DNA from: Sinohyriopsis cumingii
Taxonomy: Eukaryota; Mollusca; Bivalvia; Unionida; Unionidae
Length of the DNA: 64,000 nt
Direction: 5' to 3'
Assembly (NCBI GenBank): GCA_028554795.2
Contig: CM068828.1
Span: 18,364,436 to 18,428,435 of the forward strand
The notes beneath the pieces were generated by a model. It was given only the letters and a program-made list of their open reading frames with translations. It was not told where the DNA came from and did not search any database. How positions within the stretch are numbered: the stretch's first letter is position 1; each line of letters begins with the position of its first letter. The translations under genes were made by a program, and so were the position numbers. Positions 9,755 through 19,700 of the stretch are shown here, one piece after another.

Positions 9755-10687
9755 TTACGAATCGTGAGAGAACCGTTTCCGAAAATGGAGTTTCACCGTG
9801 ACTTTTCCTTTGGTGAATGGAATATTTTGTCCCAGATCTCCTTTTATAGCAATGTTGATCGTGTCCAAATACGACTTGCTGACAGGAAAATAGTGAGGAT
9901 GTACAAATTCGCGGTGAACGTGGTAAGTGTTTCCACCTTCCTCGTCAGTGACCGTGGCAGAATCCACTTTGAAAGGAATGACACGCAGTAACGGCACAGA
10001 GGTGTGTCCCACCACGTTGTACTCCACCACATCGGAGTACACAAACATCAAATTCAGTCCTTGGTTCAGTTCTACTGGGGCACGAAATAACTTGCTAAAA
10101 GACCCGTTGTCGTAAATGATTGGTAATTCGTTTTTCTTGAGCATGGCCATTCTCATGTCCATGTCTCCGCCCAACATGTCAAACAATTCTCGACAAAATA
10201 AAATGGACACGATTTTACTCCCGTCAAATTTCATCAAGAAGCGACGAGCTACTTTGTGGTATTCCATGGTGACACTTTTTTTGACACTTTCCAAAGCTTT
10301 CAGAAACACGACATTAAATCTGGAGGTAATGGTGCTGACCAAATGTTGACCACTAAAATAATAGCCTGGGGGAACGAACAAGTGATAGGTGGTATACTTT
10401 TGATTTTTTGTGCCAGGGGTTTTCTTGTCATATTTGCCATAGGTATCCAAGTAATGTTGCAATTGTTCGTCATGAACTTCCACATCAAAAAAGTTTTGAT
10501 TGGGAAGGACATTGAGGAACTGGGTCGGGTGAATGATTTCTACTAAAGCCACTTCCCAATGGGCTTCGTGATCTAATGGGATGGTCTGAGGTAATTTGGC
10601 CGTGTAACAGCACAACGTGTTCTTGGGAAACACCTCCATGGAACTGTCACTGGGTAAGGTTAAGTAAAATTGGTTTTGGTGACTCAT
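9755..10687 (-). CDS. Minor capsid (penton-type) protein
   Basis: A 310-residue intact ORF from a clear ATG at 10687. It matches the Polinton minor capsid/penton-like protein, with an N-terminal FYLTLPSDSSMEVFPKN segment and the phrase WEVALVEIIHPTQF typical of this family. A single jelly-roll penton at the capsid vertices is the known role. It overlaps no neighbour; the stop lies three bases from the pVI-like start. No lesion is visible. Confidence 0.88.
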   Translation of the reverse strand: MSHQNQFYLTLPSDSSMEVFPKNTLCCYTAKLPQTIPLDHEAHWEVALVEIIHPTQFLNVLPNQNFFDVEVHDEQLQHYLDTYGKYDKKTPGTKNQKYTTYHLFVPPGYYFSGQHLVSTITSRFNVVFLKALESVKKSVTMEYHKVARRFLMKFDGSKIVSILFCRELFDMLGGDMDMRMAMLKKNELPIIYDNGSFSKLFRAPVELNQGLNLMFVYSDVVEYNVVGHTSVPLLRVIPFKVDSATVTDEEGGNTYHVHREFVHPHYFPVSKSYLDTINIAIKGDLGQNIPFTKGKVTVKLHFRKRFSHDS

Positions 10688-10710
10688 AATTCCAGAGTTC
10701 TGTGGCTGTC

Positions 10711-11094
10711 CTAGGGGTTACTGGACGTCAGAGGCGTGTCTCCGCTCAAAATGGGGTTATTGTTGTTGTTGGAGTGGTGACTGGCACTGACACTGGACAC
10801 AAGGTTCCCGTGGTTCCCGTTCGAGGAGAATTTCAGGGAGGAATTGGGAAGCAGGTAACCGATGCAACTGCTCAATAAAATGGTCCACAATTGTTTGTCT
10901 CCTTGTTGCAAACTCAAATTGGCAATGGCTGCCCCAATGACACAATACACCACGAAGATTTGGCAGAAGAAGACGATTTGCGTTTTAGGCACACGTTCTC
11001 CACACCACACCCACAAGGGTTGTTTTTGTAAATCTTGCAGAGAAGAACTAGGTGAAGGAGTGGTCGACGTAGCTGCGTCTGTGTGAAAGGGCAT
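10711..11094 (-). CDS. Small membrane protein with two hydrophobic segments
   Basis: A 127-residue ORF from the ATG at 11094 (the GTG at 11103 is discounted). It has a Ser/Thr-rich N-terminus, then two predicted transmembrane segments (around VFFCQIFVVYCVIGAAIA and LWTILLSSCIGYLLP), and a Ser/Asn-rich tail. The pattern recurs in Polintons next to the minor capsid gene. Its TATA box (CTATAAAAAG, 11115-11106) lies inside the last codons of the upstream integrase. Role unknown, probably virion membrane or entry related. Confidence 0.75.
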   Translation of the reverse strand: MPFHTDAATSTTPSPSSSLQDLQKQPLWVWCGERVPKTQIVFFCQIFVVYCVIGAAIANLSLQQGDKQLWTILLSSCIGYLLPNSSLKFSSNGNHGNLVSSVSASHHSNNNNNPILSGDTPLTSSNP

Positions 11095-11099
11095 GATGG

Positions 11100-12204
11100 T
11101 CACTTCTTTTTATAGTCGATGACTTGCGAAGCGTCGATCCAAGAATCAAAACTGGGTGGATATCCTTTCCAACGTACTTTGACTTCTTTGACTCGTCGTT
11201 TGCCCACTTTACGGGTTCTGCGTTCGAGAATGCTTTCGATGTCGTACACGTCGTCTTCTTTTTTGGTTACACGTTGTAACTCGGGTAATTAAAACGTTCC
11301 TTTGAGCACTTCTCCATTCATGTCTTCCAATTTATAGACGGCAGGATGACGGCCATGCACTCGTCCAGTGACATGAAACAATTCGGTCGTTCAGTTAGGT
11401 AAGTAACCTTTGTCGAAAGTGCGTTTGGTTTTGCCAATGCGTACCCAATCTCCTACGGTCAACACTCCACTTTTCTTGGGGGCAGCCCTCGTCGGGGACG
11501 TACCAAACAGGCGCTCAAACACCAGCACTTCGTTTTCGGGAGTCACTTCTTGCGGGGAACGTCCGATGCTTCGATGGTAAGATTGCTTGTACGCTTGCAC
11601 CAGGTGCGGTAAGATGTCGATGTACTTCAGAGTGATGCGTAAAATATTTCCACATGCGTTCTTTCAAAGTGCGTTGAAAACGTTCCACGATGCTGGCTTT
11701 GGTTTCGGGATTCTCGGTGGTAAAAAAATGAATGTCACGTTTCTTTAATTCTTTTTGGAAAGCTTGGTTCAGAAATTCGGTGCCTTTGTCCGTTTGCCAT
11801 CGAAGAGGGTTACGACCGCTTTGTTTCAACACTCGTTGCAGGGCTCGCACTAACTCGCTGCTCGATTTAGAAGTCAAGGGTACGACCCAGGCAAATTTGG
11901 AAAAGACGTCGATGACACAAAACAAATATTTGTAGCCGCGATTGTAGCTGGCCAAATGAGAGACATCGGCTAAATCGGCTTGCCATTGATGATCGATGCC
12001 TTCCACTCGGGTGCGACTTCTGGAAAACTTGCGTCGAATGCGTTTGTGTAAAGTGTAGGTAGCTTGTTCTTGTAACCATCGTTGCACTTGAGGTAAACGG
12101 AGACTTTTCAGTCGAGTTTTGGCAGCACGATACAATTTTTGAACTCCTGCGTAACCTGCAGGATGCGAGGGATCGTAGTAAATGCTGGCTAAGACTTTTT
12201 CCAT
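11100..12204 (-). pseudogene. rve (DDE) integrase with C-terminal chromodomain, broken
   Basis: The core has D,D35E geometry: Asp in WQADLAD, Asp in QTDKGTEF, and Glu in VERFQRTL 35 residues later. An N-terminal zinc-binding-like region precedes it and a chromodomain ends it (RWKGYPPSFDSWIDASQ). The best start is the ATG at 12204. The gene is broken three times: a frameshift at about 11628, a TGA at 11391-11393 and a TAA at 11289-11291. The terminal stop is at 11100-11102. In Polintons the integrase inserts the element, giving the 6-bp duplication, so this copy cannot supply it. Confidence 0.92.
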
Positions 12205-12218
12205 TTTGTGTTTGTGTG

Positions 12219-12836
12219 TTAATAAGTCATCCACTCTTGGAAGATGCTACTCTTTTTCTCTTGGGGTACTTTCTTGGATTGCAATGCTTTGCGTGTGCGA
12301 CCAGCAATAGGCGTCGCAGAGGAGGATGTCGGAACAGGGGATATCGGTTCTTGTTTCACTTCTGTCTTCACTTTCTTTTTCTCTTGTGATGAAGAAGGGG
12401 TGGTCATCATCTTTTTAATCCATCCAATTCTGGAGGTAGGTGGTGTTCTTAACTTGCGTACTTTTTCTGGTGGAGTTTGAAACCCTTCTTCTTCTTCTCC
12501 TTTTTCTGTCTTGGTCACTGGTAGTGGTGGTGGTGGTACTGGTGATGGTGCTGGACTTTTGATCAAGGTCTTAAAACCTTTCAGAGTGGGTAGAGCTGTT
12601 TCGTCTAAAGCTTTCTGGTGAATGAGTTGTAGTCGTTGCAAGAGTTGACCGTACTTTTGCGATTTTTCTGTTTCGGACAAATCTTGGCGATCCATCAAGG
12701 ACTGCAATTCGTGTTGTAACTGGGACATTTCGCTCAAATGGGGATTAGGAGGTAAATGCGGGGTGCGTTGTTCTTGTCAACGATGGTATTCCATCCATCG
12801 TTTGTAAGGCACTAAAGCTAGTTTTCGTCCTTCCAT
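12219..12836 (-). pseudogene. Polinton structural/accessory protein with ALVPYKRW motif, one in-frame stop
   Basis: The frame from the ATG at 12836 to 12219 contains one TGA at 12777-12779. The N-terminus GRKLALVPYKRWMEY is a motif I recognise from Polinton proteins of unknown role. It is followed by a coiled-coil region (about residues 40-80), a proline-rich linker and a basic tail. The 3' end overlaps the integrase 5' region by a few bases. A TATA-like box (GATAAAAAG) lies at about 12892-12883. Confidence 0.68.
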
Positions 12837-12885
12837 GGGGTTGTCAAGGGCCGATTCTGAGATCGTAGGACTTCAGAGGGCCTTT

Positions 12886-13290
12886 TTATCTTGCTCCCAT
12901 CAGTCCTCCCAACATGGTTCCCAAGACTCCTTTCAGCAATGGGCCTAACAAGAGGGGTAAAATGCCTCCACGTTGGACCAACATCTTCTTCTTTTGACGA
13001 AGGGGGATTTTCTTTTGAACCATTTGGCGAAGAACGTGACGACGTTTGCCTAAGCATTGTTTCTGGTGTTTGGACAAAGGGATCGTACCTTTCAAGACGT
13101 TCAAACAACATTCGCACACGGTATCAATGACCTCTTTGGAAGCTGATTGAATGAGTTTTTTTCGTAGGGGTGGAGAAGCTTTGGACAGGACAGATAACAT
13201 GTCCCCATGTTTGACTAAACGTGGTGGCAGTCCTTTCCTTTTCTTTCCTTGGGGTTGTTTAGAAGAGGGATGTTTTCTGGAGGGTGACAT
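12886..13290 (-). CDS. Basic core-like protein with C-terminal glycine/leucine tail
   Basis: A 134-residue ORF. A TATA box (13343-13335) is adjacent to an earlier ATG at 13335, which would put transcription start beyond that ATG; the ATG at 13290 is therefore preferred. The N-terminus is Lys-rich, the middle has DTVCECCLNVLKG, then basic KHQKQCLGKRR, and the end is hydrophobic (LLLGPLLKGVLGTMLGGLMG). This layout recurs in Polintons and is reminiscent of an adenoviral pX-like or membrane-active virion peptide. Function unproven. Confidence 0.75.
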   Translation of the reverse strand: MSPSRKHPSSKQPQGKKRKGLPPRLVKHGDMLSVLSKASPPLRKKLIQSASKEVIDTVCECCLNVLKGTIPLSKHQKQCLGKRRHVLRQMVQKKIPLRQKKKMLVQRGGILPLLLGPLLKGVLGTMLGGLMGAR

Positions 13291-13338
13291 CTTCAGGAGC
13301 ACCAAAACACTGATACCCAACTTGGTCACACACATTTT

Positions 13339-14280
13339 TTATACTGGAACGCGTCGCCACTGATTGTCTTTACGTCGTATCAACTTCAGGACAGGCAAGA
13401 CACGTCGTGCAGGGGTACGTAACGGACTAAATCGAGCCAGTTCTTGCTTGGACAAATCCAGTAAACTTTGTAACATGCCCGATCTTTCTCGGACTTTGAT
13501 TTTGGGAGAAGGTACTTTGTGATCAGCAGCCACTGCCACTAAATTGGAGGGTCCTGCCACTGGGGAAGTTCTTGGGGTCATCAACGGAGTTCTTGGTGTG
13601 ATCAACGTCTCCAAGTACTCTTCAGTTCTTGGTGTCATCAACGGAGAAGTGGATGAACTTGAGGCTGCCGGAGACGCAGTCACCGCCGTGGCAGGTCGTG
13701 GTTTGCGAGTGTAAGGTTGCGTCCTGGCCGAAGTGCCTCTCTTGCGACTAGTTTTCTTCTGTGGACTTTTCTTTTTCTGGGGACTTTTTCTCTGTCTCTT
13801 TTTCTGGGGGCTTCTTTTCTTTTTCCGGGGTGGTGTCTGGTAAGAGGAGGGTCCCGCCCCTGGAGAAGTTCTCCTTGGGGACCTGGTCTTTTTCTTCTTC
13901 TTGGAGCTTCGTTTGACCTTTTTCTTGGGGAGAACTTTGGGGGCATTAGGATCCCATCTTAAGAGAGAGCGAATGATGACCCCTCCTAGAGTACCGCTCC
14001 CTCCAGGTTTCAAAATGATTTGGTTTTTGGTTTGAGTGTCGATGCGGGGATCGGCCAGTTGGGTCAAAGCGACTTTGTTTCGATCAAAAAAGCGTTTGGT
14101 TTGATGAGGAATCTGAATGATCCCTTGGAGTAATTGACGTGCTGTCACCGTGAACCATCGTAAGACTTCTTTGAGACTAGCTTCTAAGACACGAGCTCGT
14201 GTTTGTGGATTTTTTTCTCGACTGATGCCATACAAGGCACGAATCAATTTGACGGGAAGATGCGACTGAAGGGACGTCAT
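13339..14280 (-). CDS. Lys/Arg/Ser-Pro-rich DNA-binding core protein
   Basis: A 313-residue ORF from the ATG at 14280, chosen because a TATA box (CTATAAAAACC, 14326-14316) lies 36 nt upstream. Residues 1-110 form a helical domain. The middle is packed with SPQKK/RSPR motifs like the SPKK minor-groove motifs of histone H1 tails and sperm histones. The C-terminal third has TPRT repeats (LMTPRT, LITPRT) and another basic patch. It probably condenses virion DNA, by analogy with adenovirus core proteins. No known family is assigned with certainty. Confidence 0.7.
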   Translation of the reverse strand: MTSLQSHLPVKLIRALYGISREKNPQTRARVLEASLKEVLRWFTVTARQLLQGIIQIPHQTKRFFDRNKVALTQLADPRIDTQTKNQIILKPGGSGTLGGVIIRSLLRWDPNAPKVLPKKKVKRSSKKKKKTRSPRRTSPGAGPSSYQTPPRKKKRSPQKKRQRKSPQKKKSPQKKTSRKRGTSARTQPYTRKPRPATAVTASPAASSSSTSPLMTPRTEEYLETLITPRTPLMTPRTSPVAGPSNLVAVAADHKVPSPKIKVRERSGMLQSLLDLSKQELARFSPLRTPARRVLPVLKLIRRKDNQWRRVPV

Positions 14281-14345
14281 GCTGACGTTGTGTGAGACAG
14301 ACGAAAAGGGTCTGAGGTTTTTATAGATTTTTTTGTGGAATGAAG

Positions 14346-15074
14346 TTAAGTCGAGGACGGACACGTGTACAGGACAGGCCCTCCGTCTTGGCACCAGTGG
14401 TGAAACAAGTGGGTACGAAATCGCAAATCATCGGGGGTCGTAGGTTTCAAATCGACGAGTAAATAGGCGTGTGGAGTTTGAGTGGCATCGTCGTACGCCT
14501 GAGTCAGCCAAGGCGTTCCTAACTGTTTGGCTAAGACTTGCACTTGCGATTTATCTCGAGGGCTTTTAAACAAGACCACGTAATGCGCATTGAGACTGAT
14601 GGTGCGATGGGCTTTACTTTGTTGAAACAAATTTTGAGTGATGTAAACGACACTGGCATTACGATGATGCCCTTTGCGCGTGAACCACAGTTTAATTTCT
14701 TCTTCGTCTTCTTCTAACATGTCGTCGAAAATGACCAAATGGGTTTGACGGGAGTCAGAAACGATGCCGTCGTCTTCTTTAGGAATGCCTTCCACAAACA
14801 CGATGGAATCGTCTTGACTTTCTCGCAAGAGGCTGTACGCCGATTGCCACTCTTTGTAACACCACACGATGCGCTGAGGTGGTCGATCGATCAAATGATG
14901 TTTATGTTCGATCAAACGTTTGACGAATTCGGTTTTGCCTGAACCGCTGGGTCCAACAATGAGCATGTTAAAGGGATGGCGAAGATACAAAGCCTCCCAA
15001 CTGGCACGATCTAAGTGTTCGTCGATGACTTTGACAGTAGAAGAAGAGGGAGCAGAGACAGCAGAGGTAGCCAT
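14346..15074 (-). CDS. FtsK/HerA-type genome packaging ATPase
   Basis: A 242-residue intact ORF from the ATG at 15074. Walker A is GPSGSGKT (residues 41-48), Walker B is HLVIFDDML, followed by an A32-like region with VVYITQNLFQQ. This is the ATPase that pumps DNA into the capsid in Polintons and related viruses. A TATA box (TATATAAAC, 15128-15120) is about 50 nt upstream. Its 3' end overlaps the open 5' extension of the next gene but not its chosen start. Confidence 0.95.
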   Translation of the reverse strand: MATSAVSAPSSSTVKVIDEHLDRASWEALYLRHPFNMLIVGPSGSGKTEFVKRLIEHKHHLIDRPPQRIVWCYKEWQSAYSLLRESQDDSIVFVEGIPKEDDGIVSDSRQTHLVIFDDMLEEDEEEIKLWFTRKGHHRNASVVYITQNLFQQSKAHRTISLNAHYVVLFKSPRDKSQVQVLAKQLGTPWLTQAYDDATQTPHAYLLVDLKPTTPDDLRFRTHLFHHWCQDGGPVLYTCPSST

Positions 15075-15157
15075 AGTGTCAGGAATGTCACTTGTGACAC
15101 GAAAACAAACAAGACGAGAGTTTATATACTTTTTTCAGGACACGTTTATTGAATGTT

Positions 15158-15490
15158 TCAAATATGAACAACACGAAAGACAAAAATACATAAAAGCCAA
15201 ATAGTTATGTACAGGAATAAAAAACACATCAAAACAATCAAAGTGGAATATAAACAAGTCTCTGTACAACATGTTTTGGGTAACCAAGATGTCCTAGGGA
15301 CAGTGTGTAATGTTCTTACAGTCTCTACATGAGGTATTGTCACACAAGTGTCCTCCCGGAATGACCTTTCAGGAATGTCCATGACAGTCCTGTCCTGAAG
15401 CGAGTGGTTGTTCTCGGTGACGGGTTCTTCTGGCACTGTCACTAACACAGGTTGAAAAGTAACTTTTTTCCTTGAACAATTCTCGTGCAT
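15158..15490 (-). CDS. Single-pass membrane protein, unknown
   Basis: A 110-residue ORF from the ATG at 15490, with a polar Thr/Val-rich N-terminal part and a strongly hydrophobic C-terminal segment (STLIVLMCFLFLYITIWLL), so it is predicted to be tail-anchored. It overlaps the 3' part of the next gene in another frame by about 120 nt, and I am less sure of its start. No family recognised. Confidence 0.5.
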   Translation of the reverse strand: MHENCSRKKVTFQPVLVTVPEEPVTENNHSLQDRTVMDIPERSFREDTCVTIPHVETVRTLHTVPRTSWLPKTCCTETCLYSTLIVLMCFLFLYITIWLLCIFVFRVVHI

Positions 15491-15710
15491 ACTGGGCCAC
15501 TTCTTGGGTCCAAGCCTCAAAACCCCCCTTTTTCCAGTCATGAACATCTGTCCAGTGGGGGTGTAAGTCACAAGCTACACACACATCGTCATACACGTCT
15601 TCGGTAGCTAAAAGTTGACGAATCTTTTTTTCCCGTTGAGGTCGAGAAGTATCCAGATGAAAACGCAAGGCTTTGAGCAAAAGGAGTCTTTCGTGACCAT
15701 TTAAGGCCAT
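15369..15710 (-). CDS. Small protein with Cys-containing helical region, unknown
   Basis: A 113-residue ORF whose ATG at 15710 overlaps the stop codon of the preceding gene (stop 15701-15703), suggesting coupled expression. It starts MALNGHERLLLLKALRFHL and has a mid-segment with CVACDLHPHW. Residues after about 88 overlap the membrane-protein ORF in another frame, so the true C-terminus may be shorter. Function unknown. Confidence 0.55.
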   Translation of the reverse strand: MALNGHERLLLLKALRFHLDTSRPQREKKIRQLLATEDVYDDVCVACDLHPHWTDVHDWKKGGFEAWTQEVAQYARELFKEKSYFSTCVSDSARRTRHREQPLASGQDCHGHS

Positions 15711-15913
15711 TGAGGTGGTAAGTACTGATCGTAAAGAGTCCACAAGGAATCGGCTGGTAAACGAAATCCCAGAAAACAAGTCACTAAGACACACACCACT
15801 TGTCGACCCAAATTGAATGGATACAGTTCTTGTAATAATCGATGGTAATGATCCACGGTTTGAATATGGTCATTGAGTTCCTTCCACGGAATCTGTTCAG
15901 TTACATGTGACAT
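15701..15913 (-). CDS. Small protein upstream of the overlapping pair, unknown
   Basis: A 70-residue ORF. The first ATG is at 15925, but the TATA box (CTATAAAAAC, 15943-15934) places transcription start near 15910-15915. I therefore mark the second ATG at 15913, with low certainty. It contains a hydrophobic stretch (VVCVLVTCFLGF). It ends in a four-base-class overlap with the next gene. No family recognised. Confidence 0.5.
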   Translation of the reverse strand: MSHVTEQIPWKELNDHIQTVDHYHRLLQELYPFNLGRQVVCVLVTCFLGFRLPADSLWTLYDQYLPPQWP

Positions 15914-16061
15914 AAGTCGTGGCATGGCAGCCTGTTTTTATAGTCTCTTTGTTTCGGAAACAATACACGTACTTTCTAGCCAGAGATCTTCGTTCTCGGT
16001 GATGTCCAACATTTCACTCCTAGCCAGTCTGGTTTCTTCTTCAACGACATGGTAAGTTACT

Positions 16062-16697
16062 TTAATGTCTCGGTCCCACTAAGGGTAAGTAATGACAATT
16101 CGGTGACCATCGAGCATGTTCTAGGTAGGCCGAATCTTGCGGTTCCCAGTGGTGAAGTGACACACCGCAACTGAAGCACTTGATTTTATCCCCTTCACAC
16201 AAGTAGTAAAATCCGGCTCTGGCTAATTCTTCGGGGGTCGGTCCTCCCAGATACTTAGGCCATTTTCCTTCGAACGATTGAAGACGATTTTCAAAGTCGC
16301 AGTATTCCGACAAACGCACAGGGAACGAATATTCGTCTTTCACAGGTTCGTTTCGATGAGGGATGAGTGACATGGATAGGAGTTTGCTCAGGGCTGGATG
16401 ACATCCGTAGGGAGGTAGACGTGAAGGTAGACATTCACCTTTAAAACGAAACCCAGTAAAGTGTCCAAGAGGACGAGTGGCATCGCTTTCGCATCCCTCA
16501 GGTTTGACACGCACAGCATCACTTTCCATGATAGGGGCAGGGAGAACAAAGTTCCCATGATGCGTTACGGAATCGCTAAGGTCACAGCGTACAGCATCGT
16601 TCCCATCGCAAGGCTCACAATCGCATTCCACTTCAGCGCCCCCAAACTTGAATTGTGCCCTTCTGAACTTGTTGTGTGTTTCTCTGAAAGTATTCAT
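16062..16697 (-). CDS. BIR-domain (inhibitor-of-apoptosis-like) protein
   Basis: A 211-residue ORF from the ATG at 16697, with a TATA box (TATATAAAAAGG, 16762-16751) about 55 nt upstream. Residues about 133-204 form one BIR zinc domain: CFSC, then His in the YLEHARWSPNC segment and its final Cys. BIR proteins bind caspases or IAP antagonists and block apoptosis, or regulate the cell cycle. The N-terminal 120 residues are unlike known IAPs and contain Cys-rich, Asp-rich stretches. There is no RING. After the stop, another frame stays open for about 40 codons to a stop inside the next TATA box, so a 3' frameshift is possible. Probably captured from a host IAP. Confidence 0.88.
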   Translation of the reverse strand: MNTFRETHNKFRRAQFKFGGAEVECDCEPCDGNDAVRCDLSDSVTHHGNFVLPAPIMESDAVRVKPEGCESDATRPLGHFTGFRFKGECLPSRLPPYGCHPALSKLLSMSLIPHRNEPVKDEYSFPVRLSEYCDFENRLQSFEGKWPKYLGGPTPEELARAGFYYLCEGDKIKCFSCGVSLHHWEPQDSAYLEHARWSPNCHYLPLVGPRH

Positions 16698-16729
16698 CTT
16701 GTTCGCTTGGTCTTGGTAGTCACAATGAA

Positions 16730-19700
16730 CTATCGATCTTGCCTAGGGTTCCTTTTTATATACAGACCAACACCGACTTGTCCATACGGTAAGGTGAAAT
16801 GATTGGGAAGTCGCACTCGCTTCTGGTACACGATTTGATAGACTTTTTCCAAGGGTCGACTGACGATGTGGTGAGTGGGTAAACGTACAATTTTGTTGGG
16901 TTGATAGGTGGTGACTTTAAAGTGTTCATCCTCTTCAGATTGCAAGGCTTCTTTCAATACCCCAAAGTTGACCACACGACTGGTACGATAATTCAGAGTC
17001 AATCCTTTCACTTTACACTTCGAGTGCACTTCTCCTTGTGGGTCCCGGTATTCGTAGCCGTAATTTTTTGGACCGCCAAAGACGAAACTGAGAATCTTGT
17101 CGTCGGGATGCTCGTCTGTCCAGGCTCCTAAACGGTCTCCTTCGATGTCAGGGTGCTGTTGACTCGGGTGATGGATGTAAATGCAACTGTCCGTGTCAAA
17201 GTACAGGACGCGTTCCCCTAACAGTTCTAAAGCTTCGTACAATTTTAAGCGAGCATGAACTGTCACATAAGCCGCAATGATGATATTTCCAAAAGGGTCG
17301 TCTTGTACAAAGTCCAGATCTTCTTCGTAATTGACTAAGATCAAATCCTCGCGAACGACGTCCACGTGTTTCATGAATTTGGTTTTGTCGTGAATCATCT
17401 GGAAGTAACGGGAAGGTTCTGTCAAATACTCCGTCCTGGGTAAACACGGACGTTGTGCCATTTTACCCCACAAGCAACTTAACATCACTTTGGCAAACGA
17501 TCGCCTGCCTTCGTTTTTCTCGATGTGATCTAAAGAGATGTCTTCTTGTGCCCGGTATTTCTCTTTGAATTTTATTTGGTCTTCGGGAGTGTGACACCAG
17601 GAAGGATAGCCACTGGCTTCTTGTTTCCGTTTCAAAAAGGCATCCACGTAGTCGGCGAAAATGCCTTTCTGCGTGGGGTCACCCTTGTGGTATTGTTGTG
17701 TCTTGGGAAAGTGACAAATTTCGTACACTTCTAACAGTTGATATCCCATGTCCAGAGCTTTGAGCAATTCTACGCTGACCCGTTCTTCCTGGGTGTGCTG
17801 ACAAGGTTGGTCTTGGTTGCACGTTTCGGCACAAGTACAGCACAAAGGAAACATCAGTTTGCCTTGGCAATGGTGAGGTAACACGGGATGGTACAAGTCC
17901 TTTGGAGGCAAAACTTTGCACTTGATCAAGCCTTCGTATTGTCGAATGTTTTTCAGGTCGATGTGTTCTGTGAACAATTCTGGGTGCCCTGCAGGAAAGC
18001 GACAATATTTGCACACGTAGGGATACAGCGAACACACGTCCAAGTATTTGATTTCTTCTCCTTTCTCTTCGTCGGCTTGGTACAGCAAACAGGTGGCATT
18101 GGTCCTTCCTCCGTACAAACTATCCCTCGGGTTCAGCGGGTCCATGAACTGGTAACTTTCCACGAGGCGTTTAAACTCGGGATCGGTTTTCAAACGGTGA
18201 TCGTACTCGTGTTCCCACATTTCCACCACTTGGTATCCTTCCTGTTCTAACTTTAGGCGTCGCTGACAAGTGGCCTGGTACAAGTCTTCCATGGTTCGTT
18301 GTAAAAACTGATTTTTAGTGTCACGGTCAGGGTAACAGACAGGACATCCGTGAAATAAGCAGCCGTTAAACTCGTACACGATCTTGGGGTTTTCTAAGTC
18401 CCAGCCATCGACCGAATGCGTTCCGATGGTCTTTTCGCCTCCTCCGTTGCGGGCATGCTGAATCCACTTGTCTTCCTTGTCGCACAAGTAATGTAACCAG
18501 CGTAGGGCTTTGACCGAGTATTGACGTTTGAAATAGTTGGTCGTTTGAGGACTGATGACAGCTACGGTGTTTTCAGGCATGACCCCTCCGTGTTCCATGA
18601 ACAGTTCTCGAAATTTTCCACAGCAACGTCGTAAAATGTCCACGTCGTAACGACAATACTTTAACATTTCTTCCCGAAAGTCGAAAGGGTCGAAGGCGTG
18701 AGCCTGGTACCAAGCGTAGAAAGCTTCTCGTTGTTCGGTACGCATGTTGTCAGGGTGGTAATAGTGAGCCTCAGGCAAATGGGGTAGAACGGCGTGTTGA
18801 TTGGCTTCCGTATTGAAAAAGTGTGGAAAGTATCCTTTAGCCATTTCTGTCATTCCAAATGTTTTAGGTATTCGACTCAAAGGCATGGCTAAGTAACTCA
18901 TCGAATCTTTAAACTGCACTTGTCCCACTTGCATGAAAATGATTTTGGCTCCGTTCAAAGTGACTTTAGGACGTTCGGTGCCTTGTTCCGTATAGTATCT
19001 GAGAAGAAACTGTCCATCGTATCCGGAGAAATTGTGAGCCATCACTGTAGCATGACGATGACAATCTCCGTAACGTTCGATGTCCTCTTGGCTCCACGTC
19101 TTGTCGATGGGGTCTAAGACCCATTGGGCAAAATCGGCTAGCGTGTTCGGTCCCCGAAAGATTTTTTCACGTCCTTCAGGAATCTTGCTGCAGTGAGGGC
19201 AATGACTGAAGATAGGTTCCTGAATGCACTTCTCGCACGCTCGATGAGCCACGCAGAAATTAGGAACGTGAATGCCAGTCTCTTGCATGCATTCGGTGAC
19301 AAATGTGACATTTTTTCTTTCCTGAACATACGTGTGCCTTGGCATTATTGGTACGTATGCCTTGTCCACACGTAGGGCACAATCTCAGCAGTTGACAAGC
19401 ACATTTCTGCTGTGAACCTTGCGTCTTCAAATGTTGTTGGTAACAGGTAGGGCTGACAAACGTGCGCAGACAAGTTGAACAATGCACTGGCTCTTCGCTC
19501 AGACAGGGTGGAGAGGCCAAACATCCTGAGCATTTCGATCCACAATGCTTGTGTTGCTCTCGATTGTTATAACCATAGTCACATTTCTCACAGTAATAGC
19601 CGTATCCCAGGAATGCAGTGATACTGGTAATGGTATCGAAATGGTCATCGTGATAATAGACATGAATGTATTTTCCATCCTTAAAGTCTTTCCCTCGAAA

